64,000 nucleotides of DNA. Origin: Macrostomum hystrix (Eukaryota > Platyhelminthes > Macrostomidae). The notes below the pieces were generated by a model, which was not told the origin of the DNA, searched no databases, and worked only from the letters and a program-made list of their open reading frames with translations. This document shows, in pieces, positions 1-7,037 of the stretch (position 1 is its first letter; each line of letters opens with the position of its first letter). The translations under genes were made by a program, and so were the position numbers. The DNA lies in the NCBI GenBank assembly GCA_950097015.1, contig CATNEN010000029.1:3925501-3989500 (forward strand), given 5' to 3'.

Positions 1-700
1 GCTTAGCGGGACCTGCCCACTTTGCCGACTGAATGTTGAGGGTGAGGATGATTGGCAGGTGGTCGCTGTCCAGGTCAGGACCGACTGCAAAGTCCTGCAC
101 AAAGGGCAGAAAGTCCTCCGTGGCCAGGCCGAGGTCCAAGACATTCCTGGAAGTGACGCCATTCTTGGTGGCGATTCTGGTGAACTGGCCAACTTGATTG
201 AGGATGGTGGGCGAGGCCAGACCTTCAGAGAGCCAGTCGTACAGCTCATGGCCAGCCCTGTTGTTGCTGCTGTCACCGCCAAGGAAGCGGTGTCTGGCAT
301 TGAGGTCGCCAAGGAGAACACTGCGTCTGCGCGAGACCAGGCTCTTGAGCAGGTTCAGGTTCAGGTGGTAAGGTGCCGGAGACCTGTACACCAGAGCCAG
401 ATTAAAGTCGGCACCGTGGGAGTTGTCAGACAGGCAGACAGTGCAGGAGATGGCTTCATGGTTCACATTGTCGTAGTGCAAGCGAACATTTGTGAGTTTC
501 ACGCGCGGTGAGTGAGCAAGGAGCAGGCCGCGTCTGACATGCGGAGTGTCGTACCGGATGATGGAGTAGCCAGGGATCTGGACCGTGTGCGAACTCTTGA
601 GAATGGTTTCAGAGAAGAGAGCAATGTCTATCTCTTGACTAATGACCCATTGGGTGAGTTCTCTGCTTTTCGGGTGAAACCCTCTGCAGTTGAGGTGCAT
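1..700 (-). CDS. LINE ORF2, N-terminal endonuclease part (partial, copy 1)
   Basis: This is the first 233 codons of the LINE polyprotein, cut by the window edge. The ATG at 700 is equivalent to the one at 6970 in copy 2, 68 bp after the ORF1 stop. The frame stays open to base 1 and covers the apurinic/apyrimidinic-type endonuclease domain, which nicks target DNA to prime reverse transcription. Compared with copy 2 there are only substitutions, for example Leu to Gln near base 26. Whether the rest is intact lies outside the window. Confidence 0.85.
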   Translation of the reverse strand, partial: MHLNCRGFHPKSRELTQWVISQEIDIALFSETILKSSHTVQIPGYSIIRYDTPHVRRGLLLAHSPRVKLTNVRLHYDNVNHEAISCTVCLSDNSHGADFNLALVYRSPAPYHLNLNLLKSLVSRRRSVLLGDLNARHRFLGGDSSNNRAGHELYDWLSEGLASPTILNQVGQFTRIATKNGVTSRNVLDLGLATEDFLPFVQDFAVGPDLDSDHLPIILTLNIQSAKWAGPAK

Positions 701-767
701 AATTTTCAGACCCGTTGTCTGGGTAATAGGGTTCCCATTTAAATTGAGGAATTTACAGTTTTCTGGT

Positions 768-3464
768 TTAGCTGCCTGGGCCCACGACCACGGTGGCGGT
801 GGAGGCCATGCCAGACACGTCCTGGAGGACAGCCCGCACAATGTCCTCAACCATTTTACTGGTCGATTCCACTGTGAGGAGCTCACCAGGCGGTCTGGAC
901 AGGGCCCGCACAATCACCTGGGTCAGAGAGCGGGTGATCAGGGGCAACAGCATGCTCACCATCTGCTTCAAGTCAGTCTGCTGCTGCTGCTGTGGCTCAC
1001 TGCCAGCGTCCAGGGAGGGTGCAGCCTCATTGGCGCTCGTGCACCTGGTGCTGACAGTCTCGGCAGCCGGTCGGCTCCTGGCATCATCGTTGCTGATGAA
1101 CAGCGGCCGGATGGCGGCATTGACGGGCACGTTGCGGCGGCCTTGGCGCATCAGCCAGCCACTGTCCGAAGCGTCGGACACGTCGGCGGGCGCACTCGAG
1201 GCAGGCGGAGCATCCGTAGCCGCGGCTTCCGCAGCTCGCGCCGCAGCAGCTTTGGCCTCAGCTGCCGCCTTCGTCGCCTTGGCGTGCTCCTCCTGCGCAA
1301 CAGTGCAGGCTCGGCTGGTCGTGCGGTGCTGACCACCGCAGTTGGAGCATGTCGCCGGGCCTTCGTGCTGGCAGTCCTTCCAGGCATGCGAGCCGCCGCA
1401 GATTCGGCATCGCAGCTCCACCTGGCACTGAGCTGCACGGTGGCCGAACTGCTGGCAGCGCTGGCACTGCAGGGCGCGGACCGGCTCGTCGGTGCGGCTC
1501 TCTTCGCAGCTGAACTTCAGAAAGTCAGTGCAGATGCCTTCGCGAAGGCACTGGTCGAATGTCGCTCTCGACTTCGTAAAGATGCGCATGTACCGGGTGG
1601 CCTGCCCGGATGCTCGCGCACGGATCCGATGCACACTCGTGATGTCGAGCTTCAGGGACTCGCGGAGCATGCTGGCGAATTCGGCTTCCGTGAAGGAAAA
1701 CGGCACGTCGAGCGCCACAAAGGTGAGCAGTGGCTGCTGCCGTACTCTGTCAGCGCCAGTCCGGTTGTCCAGCGGCCGTGATCGTGCTGGTCGACGCTCG
1801 ACACGGTGTCCGAGGAGGCTGTCCTGACGCAGAGCACCGCCTAGGAAGACGTTGTAATCCCGCTCAGTGGCCGGGAATACTAGGTAGGCGGGCTGATTGG
1901 CCATTTCGGCTGTGTTGACGGCACGGGCATCGCCGGCAAAGTTGGCCTGCAGCCAGGTGATGAAGGCCACCAGCTTGCCCGCCGCGTTTCGGTGCACTTC
2001 AAAGACCACCGGTGGAATGGCAGCCTGGGGTCTTCGCAATGGAGCGCGGGCCGAAGCCACCTGCGCATAGGGCCGCGCTGTCGCAGCCTGGGTCGTTGAA
2101 GCAGCCGCCGCTGCCGCCGCCGCCGACGCCGCCGACGAACCCGTCACCGCGGTCGCCGACGCTGCCGCCGCACCAGCCGCCGCACCTCGGCCGCCGCCGC
2201 CACCTCGCGTGCCTCGCTGTCTGCCGCCGCCGCCACCGCGGCTGCCTCGCTGCTGACCGCCGCCGCCGCGCTGACCACGTGCGCCGCGCTGACCGCCGCC
2301 GCCGCGCTCTGCCTGCTGGTCCTGGGGCTGGCCTGGGTTGCCTTGCCGGTCGCCGAAGGGACCGCAGTCCAGTGGCTGGCTGTAGGTTGGGTCGTCGGTC
2401 GCCGCCCTCTTGCGCCGCAGCTCCGGCTTGGTGACGCGGAACGTCAGTGAGATGCGGACGCCGGTCTGGGTGCGAACTGCAGGCACCTGATGCTGCAGCC
2501 GCTTTTGACAATTGCCTCCCATAAGGATCAGCGATCCCGGGAGCGTCTGAAATCGATGCGTGACGTTTCCGTCACGTCGACGCAACATAAAAGTGCGCTC
2601 AGCGCCGAACGACACTGTAGCGATGGTCGGCTTGTCGCCGAGCTCCTCCTCGTCATCCGCATGCCACGGAATCCGGTCCTCCGGCTCGGTGTAGAAGTTC
2701 ACCAGAACGGAGTTGAACTTCGGGACCTCGAGCCCAGCATCGTCGTAAAGGAAGTCACGAATGTCTTCGATTACTGGATGCCAGGTTTGATTTTCCTTCA
2801 GCTCAACCCCGCTGTAGGTGTACGCCGGGCCGATCCAGAAGACACGGCGCTGCTCGTGCGGGCGATGACGGAAGGCGAGTGGGAGCACGTCTGCCATCAG
2901 GCGCTGGTATATTTGGTCAGCGACCTCGCCAAGAAAGTAGGGCGCGTAGACGATGGTGCAGTCGCCCGCGTAGGTCGTCTGCTGGCACTCGCTGAAGTCC
3001 GGCTCGTCAGGGAAGACGATCTGCGAGATGTCGGCGTCTGACTGTGCAGCGGTGGGCTTCGGAATTGTCGTCTGGGCAATAGCAGCCGACTCGGATGCTG
3101 TTGGCGCTGGCGCAGGTGCTGCCGCAGCCTCAGTCTGTTGAGCAGCCGTCTCGGCTGCCTCGGCTTCATCGACGGACATTCTGTCGGCCGTCTCGTTTGA
3201 GTCCGCAGTCGCGGGGGCCGCAGTCACTGCTGGAGGCTCGTCTTCGACGATGACAAGCCGACCTTCTGGTGGGCTGAACGAGCCGCGGTCTTGGGCGCTG
3301 TTGGCCGGTTCTGAGGTCTCGCTGGCCGGCGTCGGAGTCGACATCAGCGCTGTCGCGACCTTCGGCTGCAGCTTGCGACTGGCGTCTTCGGTGCGGCCGT
3401 ACCGATGCTCGAGCGAGGGGCGGCCGTCGTGTTTTTTTGAAGTTGTGGCGCGATTCGCAGCCAT
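768..3464 (-). CDS. LINE ORF1: AlkB-like dioxygenase plus zinc-knuckle protein (copy 1)
   Basis: An 898-residue ORF1 protein. I start it at the ATG at 3464 (Met-Ala-Ala-Asn). The frame is open further upstream, but there is no other ATG and similarity to copy 2 fades there. Order of parts: an acidic, alanine-rich N-terminus; an AlkB-family domain with the HxD...H iron triad and the paired arginines of the RxxxxxR motif; a Gly/Arg-rich RGG-like linker; an alanine-rich tract; an RRM-like or PRE_C2HC-like segment; three CCHC-type zinc knuckles; and a Gln-containing tail. ORF1 proteins of this class bind the element RNA as an RNP. The dioxygenase would act on nucleic acid methylation or alkylation by analogy with ALKBH2/3, which is inference. 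The segment 1489-1800 is far more diverged from copy 2 than the flanks. Confidence 0.9.
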   Translation of the reverse strand: MAANRATTSKKHDGRPSLEHRYGRTEDASRKLQPKVATALMSTPTPASETSEPANSAQDRGSFSPPEGRLVIVEDEPPAVTAAPATADSNETADRMSVDEAEAAETAAQQTEAAAAPAPAPTASESAAIAQTTIPKPTAAQSDADISQIVFPDEPDFSECQQTTYAGDCTIVYAPYFLGEVADQIYQRLMADVLPLAFRHRPHEQRRVFWIGPAYTYSGVELKENQTWHPVIEDIRDFLYDDAGLEVPKFNSVLVNFYTEPEDRIPWHADDEEELGDKPTIATVSFGAERTFMLRRRDGNVTHRFQTLPGSLILMGGNCQKRLQHQVPAVRTQTGVRISLTFRVTKPELRRKRAATDDPTYSQPLDCGPFGDRQGNPGQPQDQQAERGGGGQRGARGQRGGGGQQRGSRGGGGGRQRGTRGGGGGRGAAAGAAAASATAVTGSSAASAAAAAAAASTTQAATARPYAQVASARAPLRRPQAAIPPVVFEVHRNAAGKLVAFITWLQANFAGDARAVNTAEMANQPAYLVFPATERDYNVFLGGALRQDSLLGHRVERRPARSRPLDNRTGADRVRQQPLLTFVALDVPFSFTEAEFASMLRESLKLDITSVHRIRARASGQATRYMRIFTKSRATFDQCLREGICTDFLKFSCEESRTDEPVRALQCQRCQQFGHRAAQCQVELRCRICGGSHAWKDCQHEGPATCSNCGGQHRTTSRACTVAQEEHAKATKAAAEAKAAAARAAEAAATDAPPASSAPADVSDASDSGWLMRQGRRNVPVNAAIRPLFISNDDARSRPAAETVSTRCTSANEAAPSLDAGSEPQQQQQTDLKQMVSMLLPLITRSLTQVIVRALSRPPGELLTVESTSKMVEDIVRAVLQDVSGMASTATVVVGPGS

Positions 3465-3753
3465 ATGGCGTGATTTCTCACTGGTGCAAGGTAAACAAAA
3501 TAAGCAAAGGGGGCAGGTGGCACACAAAGTGCGCACTCAAGGGAGGGGGTGGGGGACTGCTAGACTAAAACTAAAACTAAAACTACAAGTACAGGGGGAG
3601 AGAGAGACTGCAAAAATAAAACTAAAACAGGTGAGAATGAACAAGGAGCACTATAGGGAGCTTACTGGTGTACTTTAAAAGTACCCCCTTCTAGGAATGG
3701 GGTTGCACAAATCAAGGAACACTCAATGAATGTACCTCTCCACGGAAATCTTT
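3465..3753 (-). promoter_or_regulatory. LINE 5' leader, copy 1
   Basis: This is the untranslated leader between the element's 5' end and the ORF1 ATG. Jockey-type elements carry their promoter internally in this position, so it is the likely promoter region (inference). A 15-nt hairpin sits at 3670-3684: seven-base arms GTACTTT and AAAGTAC around one A. It is also present in copy 2, although the adjacent A/C-rich stretch 3555-3635 has changed by indels. The outermost 100 bases are almost identical between copies. Confidence 0.55.
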
Positions 3754-4080
3754 GTTGTTAAAACGAATTCCCCAAAGGACTGGGGCGCGGATCAGTTTCG
3801 AAAAACTCTACCGCTGAATTTTAAGATATATTTAACCGAATTTATTAAAAATTTACAGCGATTCGATTTAGATTATTTTATACGGATATCAAACATAGAA
3901 AGTAGTAAATTATTAGTAAATAAGTAAATAAATGGATAATTAATATTTAAATAAAAATATTAAATAATATAAAAGCTTGCAGTTTGTGAGCAAAGAGCAA
4001 AAGTGACAATACAGCCATTAGTACTCATAGGCAATAAAATATATTAAGTCAGTAGGAAAAAAGCGTAAAAAATGGAATAT
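3754..4080. other. AT-rich spacer between the two LINE copies
   Basis: About 330 bases, strongly A/T-rich, with no gene I can support. It separates the 5' end of copy 1 from the 3' end of copy 2. The exact 3' end of copy 2 is not visible: there is no clear poly(A) tract and no convincing target-site duplication, so the boundary near 4080 is approximate. Confidence 0.6.
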
Positions 4081-4180
4081 TTGAGCAGCTGAGCACTGCT
4101 CACCAGCCCTCTTAAGCTCAGGCAGCTATATTTGAGTTTCATTTTGGTTTTCTTTCAGGGCCATAGGTGTCAGAGACTGC

Positions 4181-6970
4181 TCAACCCTGGATTTGGAGTC
4201 GGTTCTGCCTGTTGATTTGTCCCCGCCTCAGGGTAGCCCACAGGACATTGAGGATGGGGACACGGCCCGGAGCGCGAGGCAGCTCCGGCTCGATGTGGAA
4301 GCCGTGCAGCCGAGCTGCTCTCATCTTGAGCAGCCAGGCCACACCGAGCTGTTTGACTCTGGCCGAGAGCATTGGCATGCCGGCCAGTTTGTGAAGGTAC
4401 TCGGTGCTCAGGTAGGAAGGCACACCGTAGCAGATTCGCAGAGCAAGGTTCTGGATCTTTTGTAGCTTGATCTGATTGGTGACGCAGATCAGAGTCAAGA
4501 TTGGGGCGCCGTAGGTGAGAGCGCTCTCACCGTAGGCCCTGTACAGCATTCTGAGAGTGACGCTGCTCAGTTTGGTGATCTTGGCGATGCGGCACAGGGA
4601 CATGACAATGGCCCTGCACGTATTCGCCATGTTGTCGACGTGTTTATTCAGGCAAAGATTGGCGTCGAGGAGGACACCTAGAAATTTTACTTCCTGACAG
4701 TAGGGGACCACCGTCTGCCCCAGCTGCAGTTTGGGTCGCAAGTCGGCGCGAGCTGTCGGCTTGTAGTTGAAGGCGATGGCCTTGCTCTTGTCGGCATTCA
4801 GTCTGATGCCTTGCTTTCCGCACCACTCCCAGACTTGTCTGAGGTAGCTCTGGAGGCATGTCCGCAGACCAGCAAAGGTGTCTGCGGAGGCCCAGATGGC
4901 CATGTCGTCAGCAAATTGACTGCGTTTCACGTTTGGATTCTCAGGAATCGGCATTGTGCTGACGTACAGCAGGTACAGGAGAGGACTCAAGATGCCTCCC
5001 TGAGGTACGCCAGCTAGGATTCTGATCAGCTCACTGAGCGAGTTGTTGACTCGCACCTGGATGTACCTGTTCCTGAGGTAGTCAGACAGGATGCGCGTCA
5101 GCATTGAAGGAAAGCCAGCGTTGAGCATGCGGCTCCTGAGCATGTCGTGCCAGGCAGAGTCAAAGGCCGCCTCTACATCAAGGAAGACTGCAGCGGCCCT
5201 CTTTGCTTTGCACTTTGCGACCATCATGTCCTGCACCAGTCGGCACAGGTTGTCGTAGGTGGAGTGGACTTTGCGATAAGCGCATTGGTCATCGCCAAGA
5301 ATGTTCTTGTCTTCAAGGTATTTGGAGAGTCTCTTGGCAATCAGCTTCTCAAACACCTTGCCTAAGCAAGAGGTCAGGCTGATTGGCCTGTACGAGTTTG
5401 GATTGTCTGGCGGTTTTTCAGGCTTCGGGATCATTGTCACCACAGCTTTCTTCCAAGCGCTGGGGAAGATCCCTTGACTGAAGCAGGCGTTAAAGAGTCT
5501 GGTGATCCTGGTGATCGCCACGCCTTCAAGGCCGAGTTTGAGCACTCGATTGGGAATCTTATCCAGCCCGGGTGCTCCATCAGGCTTGAGGTGCTCAAGC
5601 TCCCACACTGTGTCGGCTACAGTGAATGCGGCTTCAAGCGGGTGAGTGGCTATGCCATTGATGTCGGCCGGAATCGGATAGAAAGCGATGAACTTGGCCA
5701 CTTCGGCCACCTCCTGTTTTAGCTGGTCACAAGTTGATGGGACTGGGCGCATCTTTGAGTCCTGAGTGGCAGCGAGTAGGTTCGCTTTCTCCAGATCAGT
5801 GTGCGCACTGGTTTGACCCGAAGTGAGGGTTGGAATGGAGCTGGGCTTGAACTTGCCCATCAGCTTCCTGGTGTCATGCCAGAAGTTCTTGACCTTGCTG
5901 TTCTTGCTGTTCTCGACAACATTCTCACACAGCTTGGTGAGCTTGCCGCTCTGGAAGGAAGTGATTTCCCTTTTGATCCTGTTGGCCATTTGGTTGGCCA
6001 GCCTTTTAAAGTTTTTATCCCCGGTGCTGTTGAAGAGGCGTCTGAGTCGTCGGCGCTCTTTGATCAGCTCAAGGATGTGCTTGGGCAGAGCATATCGGCC
6101 ACCACAGTCTGGCACAGTCGACTCAATGACCGTGTGGATGGCTTTTGTGATGAGCTCGACCTCGGCGTCGATTTGCTGAGCACTTGATAGGCGAGTCGGC
6201 TGGTCAGGAAGAAGGGCTTCACTAATTCTCAGCCTGAACTGATCCCAGTCGGTTTTGGAAAAGTTTTTCGGCTTAGCGGGACCTGCCCACTTTGCCGACA
6301 GAATGTTGAGGGTGAGGATGATTGGCAGGTGGTCGCTGTCCAGGTCAGGACCGACTGCAAAGTCCTGCACAAAGGGCAGAAAGTCCTCCGTGGCCAGGCC
6401 GAGGTCCAAGACATTCCTGGAAGTGACGCCATTCTTGGTGGCGATTCTGGTGAACTGGCCAACTTGATTGAGGATGGTGGGCGAGGTCGGACCTTCAGAG
6501 AGCCAGTCGTACAGCTCATGGCCAGCCTTGTTGTTGCTGCTGTCACCGCCAAGGAAGCGGTGTCTGGCATTGAGGTCGCCAAGGAGAACACTGCGTCTGC
6601 GCGAGACCAGGCTCTTGAGCAGATTCAGGTTCAGGTGGTAAGGTGCCGGAGACCTGTACACCAGAGCCAGATTAAAGTCGGCACCGTGAGAGTTGTCAGA
6701 CAGGCTGACGGTGCAGGAGATGGCTTCATGGTTCACGTTGTCGTAGTGCAAGCGAACATTGGTGAGTTTGACGCGCGGTGAGTGAGCAAGAAGCAAGCCG
6801 CGTCTGACATGCGGAGTGTCGTATCGGATGATGGAGTAGCCAGGGATCTGGACCGTGTGCGAACTCTTGAGAATGGTTTCAGAGAAGAGAGCAATGTCTA
6901 TCTCTTGACTAATGACCCATTGGGTGAGTTCTCTGCTTTTCGGGTGAAACCCTCTGCAGTTGAGGTGCAT
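4181..6970 (-). CDS. LINE ORF2: endonuclease and reverse transcriptase (copy 2)
   Basis: A 929-residue polyprotein for target-primed reverse transcription. I start at the ATG at 6970 because the AP-endonuclease fold begins there; the frame is open up to about 7120, overlapping ORF1, but without ATG. Endonuclease signature residues are visible: Asn4, Glu31 (SET), Asp132/Asn134 (GDLN) and Asp213/His214 (SDH). The reverse transcriptase follows from about residue 460, with Asp598 in LDVEAAFD, the GVPQGG turn at about 654 and the catalytic FADD at 686-689. The thumb-like C-terminus lacks a recognisable RNase H or zinc knuckle. The motif PKPEKPPDNPNSYRPISL is typical of the Jockey/CR1 group. It lies 68 bp after the ORF1 stop, so translation probably needs reinitiation or another uncommon start. 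Confidence 0.95.
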   Translation of the reverse strand: MHLNCRGFHPKSRELTQWVISQEIDIALFSETILKSSHTVQIPGYSIIRYDTPHVRRGLLLAHSPRVKLTNVRLHYDNVNHEAISCTVSLSDNSHGADFNLALVYRSPAPYHLNLNLLKSLVSRRRSVLLGDLNARHRFLGGDSSNNKAGHELYDWLSEGPTSPTILNQVGQFTRIATKNGVTSRNVLDLGLATEDFLPFVQDFAVGPDLDSDHLPIILTLNILSAKWAGPAKPKNFSKTDWDQFRLRISEALLPDQPTRLSSAQQIDAEVELITKAIHTVIESTVPDCGGRYALPKHILELIKERRRLRRLFNSTGDKNFKRLANQMANRIKREITSFQSGKLTKLCENVVENSKNSKVKNFWHDTRKLMGKFKPSSIPTLTSGQTSAHTDLEKANLLAATQDSKMRPVPSTCDQLKQEVAEVAKFIAFYPIPADINGIATHPLEAAFTVADTVWELEHLKPDGAPGLDKIPNRVLKLGLEGVAITRITRLFNACFSQGIFPSAWKKAVVTMIPKPEKPPDNPNSYRPISLTSCLGKVFEKLIAKRLSKYLEDKNILGDDQCAYRKVHSTYDNLCRLVQDMMVAKCKAKRAAAVFLDVEAAFDSAWHDMLRSRMLNAGFPSMLTRILSDYLRNRYIQVRVNNSLSELIRILAGVPQGGILSPLLYLLYVSTMPIPENPNVKRSQFADDMAIWASADTFAGLRTCLQSYLRQVWEWCGKQGIRLNADKSKAIAFNYKPTARADLRPKLQLGQTVVPYCQEVKFLGVLLDANLCLNKHVDNMANTCRAIVMSLCRIAKITKLSSVTLRMLYRAYGESALTYGAPILTLICVTNQIKLQKIQNLALRICYGVPSYLSTEYLHKLAGMPMLSARVKQLGVAWLLKMRAARLHGFHIEPELPRAPGRVPILNVLWATLRRGQINRQNRLQIQG

Positions 6971-7037
6971 AATTTTCAGACCCGTTGTCTGGGTAATGGG
7001 GTTCCCATTTAAATTAAGGAATTTCCAGTTTTCTGGT

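Larger units (their letters stand above)
1..3753 (-). mobile_element. Jockey-type LINE with AlkB ORF1, copy 1 (3' part outside window)
   Basis: The stretch repeats 6271-10000 base for base with few changes and a constant 6270-bp offset through the coding part. Its 5' end is at 3753: copies 1 and 2 match up to there and diverge at the next base. It contains ORF1 complete and the start of ORF2, and it runs off the window before the reverse transcriptase. I found no frameshift or stop in the visible ORFs, so the copy looks young. The target-site duplication cannot be judged because the 3' end is not present. Confidence 0.93.

Noticed and set aside
690-1781. Long + strand frames inside the LINEs (also at 6960-7940 and 8595-9347)
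   Set aside because: These are antisense shadows of GC-rich ORF1 and ORF2, repeated in both copies without any domain.
3754-4080. Target-site duplication for LINE copy 2
   Set aside because: Only a loose similarity (agtaggaaaaaagcg versus agtaaaaggcgaaag) was found, not an exact direct repeat.
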